Source of the DNA: Xanthostigma xanthostigma
Lineage: Eukaryota; Arthropoda; Insecta; Raphidioptera; Raphidiidae
Direction: 5' to 3'
Assembly: GCA_963575645.1 (NCBI GenBank)
Contig: OY754469.1
Coordinates: 21,222,001 to 21,286,000, forward strand
Length of the DNA: 64,000 nucleotides
Shown here one piece after another: positions 36,101 to 51,100 of the stretch; positions within the stretch are counted from its first letter, which is position 1; every line of letters starts with the position of its first letter. The notes under the pieces are model-generated. The model did no database searches and had not been told where the DNA came from. It was given only the letters and a program-made list of their open reading frames with translations. The position numbers and the translations under genes are program-made.

Positions 36101-39100
36101 AAGAATTCCCCGTTGAAGAAGTCTCAGTATCAGAAACTCTTAAAGAAGAAAAAACACCGATTGATAAAATTTCACCGGCAACGGACGTTTCTAAGACACC
36201 TGAAAAAGAATCTCCTGTTAAAGCAGAATCAGTTACAGAATTTATTGTCGAAAAAATTTTACCCTCTGATGAAAAACTACCGCTAACTGAAATTCCTAAA
36301 TCGCCTACAAAGGAATCTCCCGTTGAAAAAGAACTAGTATCAGAAACTACTGAAGGAAAAGTAACACCGATTGATAAAAAATCGCCGGTATCGGAAATTT
36401 CTAAATCGCCTGGAAAAGAATCCCCCGTTGAAGAAGTCTCAGTATCAGAAACTCTTAAAGAAGAAAAAACACCGATTGATAAAATATCACCGGCAACGGA
36501 CGTTTCTAAGACACCTGAAAAAGAATCTCCTGTTAAAGCAGAATCAGTTACAGAATTTATTGTCGATCAAATTTTACCCTCTGATGAAAAACTACCGCTA
36601 ACTGAAATTCCTAAATCGCCTACAAAGGAATCTCCCGTTGAAAAAGAACTAGTATCAGAAACTACTGAAGGAAAAGTAACACCGATTGATAAAAAATCGC
36701 CAGTATCGGAAATTTCTAAATCGCCTGGAAAAGAATCCCCCGTTGAAGAAGTTTCAGTATCAGAAACTCTTAAAGAAGAAAAAACACCGATTGACAAAAT
36801 ATCACCGGCAACGGACGTTTCTAAGACACCTGAAAAAGAATCTCCTGTCAAAGCAGAATCCGTTACAGAATTTATTGTCGAAAAAATTTTACCCTCTGAT
36901 GAAAAACTACCGCTAACTGAAATTCCTAAATCGCCTACAAAGGAATCTCCCGTTGAAAAAGAACTAGTATCAGAAACTACTGAAGGAAAAGTAACACCGA
37001 TTGATAAAAAATCGCCAGTATCGGATATTTCTAAATCGCCTGGAAAAGAATCCCCCGTTTTAGAAGTTTCAGTATCAGAAACTCTTAAAGAAGAAAAAAC
37101 ACCGATTGATAAAATATCACCGGCAACGGACGTTTCTAAGACACCTGAAAAAGAATCTCCTGTTAAAGCAGAATCAGTTACAGAATTTATTGTCGAAAAA
37201 ATTTTACCCTCTGATGTAAAACTACCGCTAACTGAAATTCCTAAATCGCCTACAAAGGAATCTCCCGTTGAAAAAGAACTAGTATCAGAAACTACTGAAG
37301 GAAAAGTAACACCGATTGATAAAGAATCGCCAGTATCGGAAATTTCTAAATCGCCTGGAAAAGAATCCCCCGTTGAAGAAGTCTCAGTATCAGAAACTCT
37401 TAAAGAAGAAAAAACACCGATTGATAAAATATCACCGGCAACGGACGTTTCTAAGACACCTGAAAAAGAATCTCCTGTTAAAGCAGAATCAGTTACAAAA
37501 TTTATTGTCGAAAAAATTTTACCATCTGATAAAAAACTACCGCTAACTGGAATTCCTAAATCGCCTACAAAGGAATCTCCCGTTGAAAAAGAACTGGTAT
37601 CAGAAACTACTGAAGGAAAAGTAACACCGATTGATAAAAAATCGCCAGTATCGGAAATTTCTAAATCGCCTGGAAAAGAATCCCCCGTTGAAGAAGTCTC
37701 AGTATCAGAATCTCTTAAAGAAGAAAAAACACCGATTGATAAAATATCACCGGCAACGGACGTTTCTAAGACACCTGAAACAGAATCTCCTGTTAAAGCA
37801 GAATCAGTTACAGAATTTATTGTTGAAAAAATTTTACCCTCTGATGAAAAACTACCGCTAACTGAAATTCCTAAATCGCCTACAAAGGAATCTCCCGTTA
37901 AAAAAGAACTAGTATCAGAAACTACTGAAGGAAAAGTAACACCGATTGATAAAAAATCGCCGGTATCGGAAATTTCTAAATCGCCTGGAAAAGAATCCCC
38001 CGTTGAAGAAGTCTCAGTATCAGAAACTCTTAAAGAAGAAAAAACACCGATTGATAAAATATCACCGCCAACGGACGTTTCTAAGACACCTGAAAAAGAA
38101 TCTCCTGTTAAAGCAGAATCAGTTACAGAATTTATTGTCGAAAAAATTTTACCCTCTGTTGAAAAACTACCGCTAACTGAAATTCCTAAATCGCCTACAA
38201 AGGAATCTCCCGTTGAAAAAGAACTAGTATCAGAAACTACTGAAGGAAAAGTAACACCGATTGATAAAAAATCGCCCGTATCGGAAATTTCTAAATCGCC
38301 TGGAAAAGAATCCCCCGTTGAAGAAGTCTCAGCATCAGAAACTCTTAAAGAAGAAAAAACACCGATTGATAAAATATCACCGGCAACGGACGTTTCTAAG
38401 ACACCTGAAACAGAATCTCCTGTTAAAGCAGAATCAGTTACAGAATTTATTGTTGAAAAAATTTTACCCTCTGATGAAAAACAACCGCTAACTGAAATTC
38501 CTAAATCGCCTACAAAGGAATCTCCCGTTCAAAAAGAACTAGTATCAGAAACTACTGAAGGAAAAGTAAAACCGATTGATAAAAAATCGCCAGTATCGGA
38601 AATTTCTAAATCGCCTGGAAAAGAATCCCCCGTTGAAGAAGTCTCAGTATCAGAAACTATTAAAGAAGAAAAAACACCGATTGATAAAATTTCACCGGCA
38701 GCGGACGTTTCTAAGACACCTGAAAAAGAATCTCCTGTTAAAGCAGAATCAGTTACAGAATTTATTGTCGAAAAAATTTTACCCTCTGATGAAAAACTAC
38801 CGCTAACTGAAATTCCTCAACCGCCTACAAAGGAATCTCCCGTTGAAAAAGAACTAGTATCAGAAACTACTGAAGGAAAAGTAACACCGATTGATAAAAA
38901 ATCGCCGGTATCGGAAATTTCTAAATCGCCTGGAAAAGAATCCCCCGTTAAAAAAGTCTCAGTATCAGAAACTCTTAAAGAAGAAAAAACACCGATTGAT
39001 AAAATATCACCGGCAACGGACGTTTTTAAGACACCTGAAAAAGAATCTCCTGTTAAAGCAGAATCAGTTACAGAATTTATTGTCGAAAAAATTTTACCCT

Positions 39101-42100
39101 CTGATGAAAAACTACCGCTAACTGAAATTCCTAAATCGCCTACAAAGGAATCTCCCGTTGAAAAAGAACTAGTATCAGAAACTACTGAAGGAAAAGTAAC
39201 ACCGATTGATAAAGAATCGCCAGTATCGGAAATTTCTAAATCGCCTGGAAAAGAATCCCCCGTTAAAGAAGTCTCAGTATCAGAAACTCTTAAAGAAGAA
39301 AAAACACCGATTGATAAAATATCACCGGCAACGGACGTTTCTAAGACACCTGAAAAAGAATCTCCTGTTAAAGCAGAATCAGTTACAAAAATTATTGTCG
39401 AAAAAATTTTACCATCTGATGAAAAACTACCGCTAACTGAAATTCCTAAATCGCCTACAAAGGAATCTCCCGTTGAAAAAGAACTAGTATCAGAAACTAC
39501 TGAAGGAAAAGTAACACCGATTGATAAAAAATCGCCAGTATCGGAAATTTCTAAATCGCCTGGAAAAGAATTCCCCGTTGAAGAAGTCTCAGTATCAGAA
39601 ACTCTTAAAGAAGAAAAAACACCGATTGATAAAATTTCACCGGCAACGGACGTTTCTAAGACACCTGAAAAAGAATCTCCTGTTAAAGCAGAATCAGTTA
39701 CAGAATTTATTGTCGAAAAAATTTTACCCTCTGATGAAAAACTACCGCTAACTGAAATTCCTAAATCGCCTACAAAGGAATCTCCCGTTGAAAAAGAACT
39801 AGTATCAGAAACTACTGAAGGAAAAGTAACACCGATTGATAAAAAATCGCCGGTATCGGAAATTTCTAAATCGCCTGGAAAAGAATCCCCCGTTGAAGAA
39901 GTCTCAGTATCAGAAACTCTTAAAGAAGAAAAAACACCGATTGATAAAATATCACCGGCAACGGACGTTTCTAAGACACCTGAAAAAGAATCTCCTGTTA
40001 AAGCAGAATCAGTTACAGAATTTATTGTCGATCAAATTTTACCCTCTGATGAAAAACTACCGCTAACTGAAATTCCTAAATCGCCTACAAAGGAATCTCC
40101 CGTTGAAAAAGAACTAGTATCAGAAACTACTGAAGGAAAAGTAACACCGATTGATAAAAAATCGCCGGTATCGGAAATTTCTAAATCGCCTGGAAAAGAA
40201 TCCCCCGTTGAAGAAGTCTCAGTATCAGAAACTCTTAAAGAAGAAAAAACACCGATTGATAAAATATCACCGGCAACGGACGTTTCTAAGACACCTGAAA
40301 AAGAATCTCCTGTTAAAGCAGAATCAGTTACAGAATTTATTGTCGAAAAAACTACTGAAGGAAAAGTAACACCGATTGATAAAAAATCGCCAGTATCAGA
40401 AATTTCTAAATCGCCTGGAAAAGAATCCCCCGTTGAAGAAGTTTCAGTATCAGAAACTCTTAAAGAAGAAAAAACACCGATTGATAAAATATCACCGGCA
40501 ACGGACGTTTCTAAGACACCTGAAAAAGAATCTCCTGTTAAAGCAGAATCAGTTACAGAATTTATTGTCGAAAAAATTTTACCCTCTGTTGAAAAACTAC
40601 CGCTAACTGAAATTCCTAAATCGCCTACAAAGGAATCTCCCGTTGAAAAAGAACTAGTATCAGAAACTACTGAAGGAAAAGTAACACCGATTGATAAAAA
40701 ATCGCCCGTATCGGAAATTTCTAAATCGCCTGGAAAAGAATCCCCCGTTGAAGAAGTCTCAGCATCAGAAACTCTTAAAGAAGAAAAAACACCGATTGAT
40801 AAAATATCACCGGCAACGGACGTTTCTAAGACACCTGAAAAAGAATCTCCTGTTAAAGCAGAATCAGTTACAGAATTTATTGTCGAAAAAATTTTACCCT
40901 CTGATGAAAAACTACCGCTAACTGAAATTCCTCAATCGCCTACAAAGGAATCTCCCGTTGAAAAAGAACTAGTATCAGAAACTACTGAAGGAAAAGTAAC
41001 ACCGATTGATAAAAAATCGCCAGTATCGGAAATTTCTAAATCGCCTGGAAAAGAATCCCCCGTTGAAAAAGTCTCAGTATCAGAAACTCTTAAAGAAGAA
41101 AAAACACCGATTGATAAAATATCACCGGCAACGGACGTTTTTAAGACACCTGAAAAAGAATCTCCTGTTAAAGCAGAATCAGTTACAGAATTTATTGTCG
41201 AAAAAATTTTACCCTCTGATGAAAAACTACCGCTAACTGAAATTCCTAAATCGCCTACAAAGGAATCTCCCGTTGAAAAAGAACTAGTATCAGAAACTAC
41301 TGAAGGAAAAGTAACACCGATTGATAAAGAATCGCCAGTATCGGAAATTTCTAAATCGCCTGGAAAAGAATCCCCCGTTAAAGAAGTCTCAGTATCAGAA
41401 ACTCTTAAAGAAGAAAAAACACCGATTGATAAAATATCACCGGCAACGGACGTTTCTAAGACACCTGAAAAAGAATCTCCTGTTAAAGCAGAATCAGTTA
41501 CAAAAATTATTGTCGAAAAAATTTTACCATCTGATGAAAAACTACCGCTAACTGAAATTCCTAAATCGCCTACAAAGGAATCTCCCGTTGAAAAAGAACT
41601 AGTATCAGAAACTACTGAAGGAAAAGTAACACCGATTGATAAAAAATCGCCAGTATCGGAAATTTCTAAATCGCCTGGAAAAGAATTCCCCGTTGAAGAA
41701 GTCTCAGTATCAGAAACTCTTAAAGAAGAAAAAACACCGATTGATAAAATTTCACCGGCAACGGACGTTTCTAAGACACCTGAAAAAGAATCTCCTGTTA
41801 AAGCAGAATCAGTTACAGAATTTATTGTCGAAAAAATTTTACCCTCTGATGAAAAACTACCGCTAACTGAAATTCCTAAATCGCCTACAAAGGAATCTCC
41901 CGTTGAAAAAGAACTAGTATCAGAAACTACTGAAGGAAAAGTAACACCGATTGATAAAAAATCGCCGGTATCGGAAATTTCTAAATCGCCTGGAAAAGAA
42001 TCCCCCGTTGAAGAAGTCTCAGTATCAGAAACTCTTAAAGAAGAAAAAACACCGATTGATAAAATATCACCGGCAACGGACGTTTCTAAGACACCTGAAA

Positions 42101-45100
42101 AAGAATCTCCTGTTAAAGCAGAATCAGTTACAGAATTTATTGTCGATCAAATTTTACCCTCTGATGAAAAACTACCGCTAACTGAAATTCCTAAATCGCC
42201 TACAAAGGAATCTCCCGTTGAAAAAGAACTAGTATCAGAAACTACTGAAGGAAAAGTAACACCGATTGATAAAAAATCGCCAGTATCGGAAATTTCTAAA
42301 TCGCCTGGAAAAGAATCCCCCGTTGAAGAAGTTACAGTATCAGAAACTCTTAAAGAAGAAAAAACACCGATTAATAAAATATCACCGGCAACGGACGTTT
42401 CTAAGACACCTGAAAAAGAATCTCCTGTTAAAGCAGAATCAGTTACAGAATTTATTGTCGAAAAAATTTTACCCTCTGATGAAAAACTACCGCTAACTGA
42501 AATTCCTAAATCGCCTACAAAGGAATCTCCCGTTGAAAAAGAACTAGTATCAGAAACTACTGAAGGAAAAGTAACACCGATTGATAAAAAATCGCCAGTA
42601 TCGGAAATTTCTAAATCGCCTGGAAAAGAATCCCCCGTTGAAGATGTTTCAGTATCAGAAACTCTTAAAGATGAAAAAACACCGATTGATAAAATATCAC
42701 CGGCAACGGACGTTTCTAAGACACCTGAAAAAGAATCTCCTGTTAAAGCAGAATCAGTTACAGAATTTATTGTCGAAAAAATTTTACCCTCTGTTGAAAA
42801 ACTACCGCTAACTGAAATTCCTAAATCGCCTACAAAGGAATCTCCCGTTGAAAAAGAACTAGTATCAGAAACTACTGAAGGAAAAGTAACACCGATTGAT
42901 AAAAAATCGCTGGTATCGGAAATTTCTAAATCGCCTGGAAAAGAATCCCCCGTTGAAGAAGTCTCAGCATCAAAAACTTTTAAAGAAGAAAAAACACCGA
43001 TTGATAAAATATCACCGGCAACGGACGTTTCTAAGACACCTGAAAAAGAATCTCCTGTTAAATCAGAATCAGTTACAGAATTTATTGTCGAAAATATTTT
43101 ACCATCTGATGAAAAACTACCGCTAACTGAATTTCCTAAATCGCCTACAAAGGAATCTCCCGTTGAAAAAGAACTAGTATCAGAAACTACTGAAGGAAAA
43201 GTAACACCGATTGATAAAAAATCGCCAGTATCGGAAATTTCTAAATCGCCTGGAAAAGAATCCCCCGTTAAAGAAGTCTCAGTATCAGAAACTCTTAAAG
43301 AAGAAAAAACACCGATTGATAAAATTTCACCGGCAACGGACGTTTCTAAGACACCTGAAAAAGAATCTCCTGTTAAAGCAGAATCAGTTACAGAATTTAT
43401 TGTCGATAAAATTTTACCCTCTGATGAAAAACTACCGCTAACTGAAATTCCTAAATCGCCTACAAAGGAATCTCCCGTTGAAAAAGAACTAGTATCAGAA
43501 ACTACTGAAGGAAAAGTAACACCGATTGATAAAAAATCGCCCGTATCGAAAATTTCTAAATCGCCTGGAAAAGAAACCCCCGTTGAAGAAGTCTTAGCAT
43601 CAGAAACTCTTAAAGAAGAAAAAACACCGATTGATAAAATATCACCGGCAACGGACGTTTCTAAGACACCTGAAAAAGAATCTCCTGTTAAAGCAGAATC
43701 AGTTACAGAATTTATTGTCGAAAAAACTACTGAAGGAAAAGTAACACCGATTGATAAAAAATCGCCAGTATCAGAAATTTCTAAATCGCCTGGAAAAGAA
43801 TCCCCCGTTGAAGAAGTTTCAGTATCAGAAACTCTTAAAGAAGAAAAAACACCGATTGATAAAATATCACCGGCAACGGACGTTTCTAAGACACCTGAAA
43901 AAGAATCTCCTGTTAAAGCAGAATCAGTTACAGAATTTATTGTCGAAAAAATTTTACCCTCTGTTGAAAAACTACCGCTAACTGAAATTCCTAAATCGCC
44001 TACAAAGGAATCTCCCGTTGAAAAAGAACTAGTATCAGAAACTACTGAAGGAAAAGTAACACCGATTGATAAAAAATCGCCCGTATCGGAAATTTCTAAA
44101 TCGCCTGGAAAAGAATCCCCCGTTGAAGAAGTCTCAGCATCAGAAACTCTTAAAGAAGAAAAAACACCGATTGATAAAATATCACCGGCAACGGACGTTT
44201 CTAAGACACCTGAAAAAGAATCTCCTGTTAAAGCAGAATCAGTTACAGAATTTATTGTCGAAAAAATTTTACCCTCTGATGAAAAACTACCGCTAACTGA
44301 AATTCCTCAATCGCCTACAAAGGAATCTCCCGTTGAAAAAGAACTAGTATCAGAAACTACTGAAGGAAAAGTAACACCGATTGATAAAAAATCGCCAGTA
44401 TCGGAAATTTCTAAATCGCCTGGAAAAGAATCCCCCGTTGAAAAAGTCTCAGTATCAGAAACTCTTAAAGAAGAAAAAACACCGATTGATAAAATATCAC
44501 CGGCAACGGACGTTTTTAAGACACCTGAAAAAGAATCTCCTGTTAAAGCAGAATCAGTTACAGAATTTATTGTCGAAAAAATTTTACCCTCTGATGAAAA
44601 ACTACCGCTAACTGAAATTTCTAAATCGCCTACAAAGGAATCTCCCGTTGAAAAAGAACTAGTATCAGAAACTACTGAAGGAACAGTAACACCGATTGAT
44701 AAAAAATCGCCAGTATCGGAAATTTCTAAATCGCCTGGAAAAGAATCCCCCGTTGAAGAAGTTTCAGTATCAGAAACTCTTAAAGAAGAAAAAACACCGA
44801 TTGATAAAATATCACCGGCAACGGACGTTTCTAAGACACCTGAAAAAGAATCTCCTTTTAAAGCAGAATCAGTTACAGAATTTATTGTCGAAAAAATTTT
44901 ACCCTCTGATGAAAAACTACCGCTAACTGAAATTCCTAAATCGCCTACAAAGGAATCTCCCGTTGAAAAAGAACTAGTATCAGAAACTACTGAAGGAAAA
45001 GTAACACCGATTGATAAAAAATCGCCGGTATCGGAAATTTCTAAATCGCCTGGAAAAGAATCCCCCGTTGAAGAAGTCTCAGTATCAGAAACTCTTAAAG

Positions 45101-48100
45101 AAGAAAAAACACCGATTGATAAAATTTCACCGGCAACGGACGTTTCTAAGACACCTGAAAAAAAATCTCCTGTTAAAGCAGAATCAGTTACAAAATTTAT
45201 TGTCGAAAAAATTTTACCCTCTGATGAAAAACTACCGCTAACTGAAATTCCTAAATCGCCTACAAAGGAATCTCCCGTTGAAAAAGAACTAGTATCAGAA
45301 ACTACTGAAGGAAAAGTAACACCGATTGATAAAAAATCGCCGGTATCGGAAATTTCTAAATCGCCTGGAAAAGAATCCCCCGTTGAAGAAGTCTCAGTAT
45401 CAGAAACTCTTAAAGAAGAAAAAACACCGATTGATAAAATATCACCGGCAACGGACGTTTCTAAGACACCTGAGAAAGAATCTCCTGTTAAAGCAGAATC
45501 AGTTACAGAATTTATTGTCGAAAAAATTTTACCCTCTGATGAAAAACTACCGCTAACTGAAATTCCTAAATCGCCTACAAAGGAATCTCCCGTTGAAAAA
45601 GAACTAGTATCAGAAACTACTGAAGGAAAAGTAACACCGATTGATAAAAAATCGCCGGTATCGGAAATTTCTAAATCGCCTGGAAAAGAATCCCCCGTTG
45701 AAGAAGTCTCAGTATCAGAAACTCTTAAAGAAGAAAAAACACCGATTGATAAAATATCACCGGCAACGGACGTTTCTAAGACACCTGAGAAAGAATCTCC
45801 TGTTAAAGCAGAATCAGTTACAGAATTTATTGTCGAAAAAATTTTACCCTCTGATGAAAAACTACCGCTAACTGAAATTCCTAAATCGCCTACAAAGGAA
45901 TCTCCCGTTGAAAAAGAACTAGTATCAGAAACTACTGAAGGAAAAGTAACACCGATTGATAAAAAATCGCCAGTATCGGAAATTTCTAAATCGCCTGGAA
46001 AAGAATCCCCCGTTAAAGAAGTCTCAGTATCAGAAACTCTTAAAGAAGAAAAAACACCGATTGATAAAATTTCACCGGCAACGGACGTTTCTAAGACACC
46101 TGAAAAAGAATCTCCTGTTAAAGCAGAATCAGTTACAGAATTTATTGTCGAAAAAATTTTACCCTCTGATGAAAAACTACCGCTAACTGAAATTCCTAAA
46201 TCGCCTACAAAGGAATCTCCCGTTGAAAAAGAACTAGTATCAGAAACTACTGAAGGAAAAGTAACACCGATTGATAAAAAATCGCCAGTATCGGAAATTT
46301 CTAAATCGCCTGGAAAAGAATCCCCCGTTAAAGAAGTCTCAGTATCAGAAACTCTTAAAGAAGAAAAAACACCGATTGATAAAATTTCACCGGCAACGGA
46401 CGTTTCTAAGACACCTGAAAAAGAATCTCCTGTTAAAGCAGAATCAGTTACAGAATTTATTGTCGAAAAAATTTTACCCTCTGATGAAAAACTACCGCTA
46501 ACTGAAATTCCTAAATCGCCTACAAAGGAATCTCCCGTTGAAAAAGAACTAGTATCAGAAACTACTGAAGGAAAAGTAACACCGATTGATAAAAAATCGC
46601 CGGTATCGGAAATTTCTAAATCGCCTGGAAAAGAATCCCCTGTTGAAGAAGTCTCAGTATCAGAAACTCTTAAAGAAGAAAAAACACCGATTGGTAAAAT
46701 ATCACCGGCAACGGACGTTTCTAAGACACCTGAAAAAGAATCTCCTGTTAAAGCAGAATCAGTTACAGAATTTATTGTCGAAAAAACTACTGAAGGAAAA
46801 GTAACACCGATTGATAAAAAATCGCCAGTATCGGAAATTTCTAAATCGCCTGGAAAAGAATCCCCCGTTGAAGAAGTTTCAGTATCAGAAACTCTTAATA
46901 AAGAAAAAACACCGATTGATAAAATATCACCGGCAACGGACGTTTCTAAGACACCTGAAAAAGAATCTCCTGTTAAAGCAGAATCAGTTACAGAATTTAT
47001 TGTCGAAAAAATTTTACCCTCTGATGAAAAACTACCGCTAACTGAAATTCCTAAATCGCCTACAAAGGAATCTCCCGTTGAAAAAGAACTAGTAACAGAA
47101 ACTACTGAAGGAAAAGTAACACCGATTGATAAAAAATCGCCCGTATCGGAAATTTCTAAATCGCCTGGAAAAGAAACCCCCGTTGAAGAAGTCTCAGCAT
47201 CAGAAACTCTTAAAGAAGAAAAAACACCGATTGATAAAATATCACCGGCAACGGACGTTTCTAAGACACCTGAAAAAGAATCTCCTGTTAAAGCAGAATC
47301 AGTTACAGAATTTATTGTCGAAAAAACTACTGAAGGAAAAGTAACACCGATTGATAAAAAATCGCCAGTATCGGAAATTTCTAAATCGCCTGGAAAAGAA
47401 TCCCCCGTTGAAGAAGTTTCAGTATCAGAAACTCTTAATAAAGAAAAAACACCGATTGATAAAATATCACCGGCAACGGACGTTTCTAAGACACCTGAAA
47501 AAGAATCTCCTGTTAAAGCAGAATCAGTTACAGAATTTATTGTCGAAAAAATTTTACCCTCTGTTGAAAAACTACCGCTAACTGAAATTTCTAAATCGCC
47601 TACAAAGGAATCTCCCGTTGAAAAAGAACTAGTATCAGAAACTACTGAAGGAACAGTAACACCGATTAATAAAAAATCGCCAGTATCGGAAATTTCTAAA
47701 TCGCCTGGAAAAGAATCCCCCGTTGAAAAAGTCTCAGTATCAGAAACTCTTAAAGAAGAAAAAACACCGATTGGTAAAATATCACCGGCAACGGACGTTT
47801 TTAAGACACCTGAAAAAGAATCTCCTGTTAAAGCAGAATCAGTTACAGAATTTATTGTCGAAAAAATTTTACCCTCTGATGAAAAACTACCGCTAACTGA
47901 AATTTCTAAATCGCCTACAAAGGAATCTCCCGTTGAAAAAGAACTAGTATCAGAAACTACTGAAGGAACAGTAACACCGATTGATAAAAAATCGCCAGTA
48001 TCGGAAATTTCTAAATCGCCTGGAAAAGAATCCCCCGTTGAAGAAGTTTCAGTATCAGAAACTCTTAAAGAAGAAAAAACACCGATTGATAAAATATCAC

Positions 48101-51100
48101 CGGCAACGGACGTTTCTAAGACACCTGAAAAAGAATCTCCTTTTAAAGCAGAATCAGTTACAGAATTTATTGTCGAAAAAATTTTACCCTCTGATGAAAA
48201 ACTACCGCTAACTGAAATTCCTAAATCGCCTACAAAGGAATCTCCCGTTGAAAAAGAACTAGTATCAGAAACTACTGAAGGAAAAGTAACACCGATTGAT
48301 AAAAAATCGCCGGTATCGGAAATTTCTAAATCGCCTGGAAAAGAATCCCCCGTTGAAGAAGTCTCAGTATCAGAAACTCTTAAAGAAGAAAAAACACCGA
48401 TTGATAAAATTTCACCGGCAACGGACGTTTCTAAGACACCTGAAAAAAAATCTCCTGTTAAAGCAGAATCAATTACAAAATTTATTGTCGAAAAAATTTT
48501 ACCCTCTGATGAAAAACTACCGCTAACTGAAATTCCTAAATCGCCTACAAAGGAATCTCCCGTTGAAAAAGAACTAGTATCAGAAACTACTGAAGGAAAA
48601 GTAACACCGATTGATAAAAAATCGCCGGTATCGGAAATTTCTAAATCGCCTGGAAAAGAATCCCCCGTTGAAGAAGTCTCAGTATCAGAAACTCTTAAAG
48701 AAGAAAAAACACCGATTGATAAAATATCACCGGCAACGGACGTTTCTAAGACACCTGAGAAAGAATCTCCTGTTAAAGCAGAATCAGTTACAGAATTTAT
48801 TGTCGAAAAAATTTTACCCTCTGATGAAAAACTACCGCTAACTGAAATTCCTAAATCGCCTACAAAGGAATCTCCCGTTGAAAAAGAACTAGTATCAGAA
48901 ACTACTGAAGGAAAAGTAACACCGATTGATAAAAAATCGCCGGTATCGGAAATTTCTAAATCGCCTGGAAAAGAATCCCCCGTTGAAGAAGTCTCAGTAT
49001 CAGAAACTCTTAAAGAAGAAAAAACACCGATTGATAAAATATCACCGGCAACGGACGTTTCTAAGACACCTGAGAAAGAATCTCCTGTTAAAGCAGAATC
49101 AGTTACAGAATTTATTGTCGAAAAAATTTTACCCTCTGATGAAAAACTACCGCTAACTGAAATTCCTAAATCGCCTACAAAGGAATCTCCCGTTGAAAAA
49201 GAACTAGTATCAGAAACTACTGAAGGAAAAGTAACACCGATTGATAAAAAATCGCCAGTATCGGAAATTTCTAAATCGCCTGGAAAAGAATCCCCCGTTA
49301 AAGAAGTCTCAGTATCAGAAACTCTTAAAGAAGAAAAAACACCGATTGATAAAATTTCACCGGCAACGGACGTTTCTAAGACACCTGAAAAAGAATCTCC
49401 TGTTAAAGCAGAATCAGTTACAGAATTTATTGTCGAAAAAATTTTACCCTCTGATGAAAAACTACCGCTAACTGAAATTCCTAAATCGCCTACAAAGGAA
49501 TCTCCCGTTGAAAAAGAACTAGTATCAGAAACTACTGAAGGAAAAGTAACACCGATTGATAAAAAATCGCCAGTATCGGAAATTTCTAAATCGCCTGGAA
49601 AAGAATCCCCCGTTAAAGAAGTCTCAGTATCAGAAACTCTTAAAGAAGAAAAAACACCGATTGATAAAATTTCACCGGCAACGGACGTTTCTAAGACACC
49701 TGAAAAAGAATCTCCTGTTAAAGCAGAATCAGTTACAGAATTTATTGTCGAAAAAATTTTACCCTCTGATGAAAAACTACCGCTAACTGAAATTCCTAAA
49801 TCGCCTACAAAGGAATCTCCCGTTGAAAAAGAACTAGTATCAGAAACTACTGAAGGAAAAGTAACACCGATTGATAAAAAATCGCCGGTATCGGAAATTT
49901 CTAAATCGCCTGGAAAAGAATCCCCTGTTGAAGAAGTCTCAGTATCAGAAACTCTTAAAGAAGAAAAAACACCGATTGGTAAAATATCACCGGCAACGGA
50001 CGTTTCTAAGACACCTGAAAAAGAATCTCCTGTTAAAGCAGAATCTGTTACAGAATTTATTGTCGAAAAAACTACTGAAGGAAAAGTAACACCGATTGAT
50101 AAAAAATCGCCAGTATCGGAAATTTCTAAATCGCCTGGAAAAGAATCCCCCGTTGAAGAAGTTTCAGTATCAGAAACTCTTAATAAAGAAAAAACACCGA
50201 TTGATAAAATATCACCGGCAACGGACGTTTCTAAGACACCTGAAAAAGAATCTCCTGTTAAAGCAGAATCAGTTACAGAATTTATTGTCGAAAAAATTTT
50301 ACCCTCTGATGAAAAACTACCGCTAACTGAAATTCCTAAATCGCCTACAAAGGAATCTCCCGTTGAAAAAGAACTAGTAACAGAAACTACTGAAGGAAAA
50401 GTAACACCGATTGATAAAAAATCGCCCGTATCGGAAATTTCTAAATCGCCTGGAAAAGAAACCCCCGTTGAAGAAGTCTCAGCATCAGAAACTCTTAAAG
50501 AAGAAAAAACACCGATTGATAAAATATCACCGGCAACGGACGTTTCTAAGACACCTGAAAAAGAATCTCCTGTTAAAGCAGAATCAGTTACAGAATTTAT
50601 TGTCGAAAAAACTACTGAAGGAAAAGTAACACCGATTGATAAAAAATCGCCAGTATCGGAAATTTCTAAATCGCCTGGAAAAGAATCCCCCGTTGAAGAA
50701 GTTTCAGTATCAGAAACTCTTAATAAAGAAAAAACACCGATTGATAAAATATCACCGGCAACGGACGTTTCTAAGACACCTGAAAAAGAATCTCCTGTTA
50801 AAGCAGAATCAGTTACAGAATTTATTGTCGAAAAAATTTTACCCTCTGTTGAAAAACTACCGCTAACTGAAATTCCTAAATCGCCTACAAAGGAATCTCC
50901 CGTTGAAAAAGAACTAGTATCAGAAACTACTGAAGGAAAAGTAACACCGATTGATAAAAAATCGCCCGTATCGGAAATTTCTAAATCGCCTGGAAAAGAA
51001 TCCCCCGTTGAAGAAGTCTCAGCATCAGAAACTCTTAAAGAAGAAAAAACACCGATTGATAAAATATCACCGGCAACGGACGTTTCTAAGACACCTGAAA

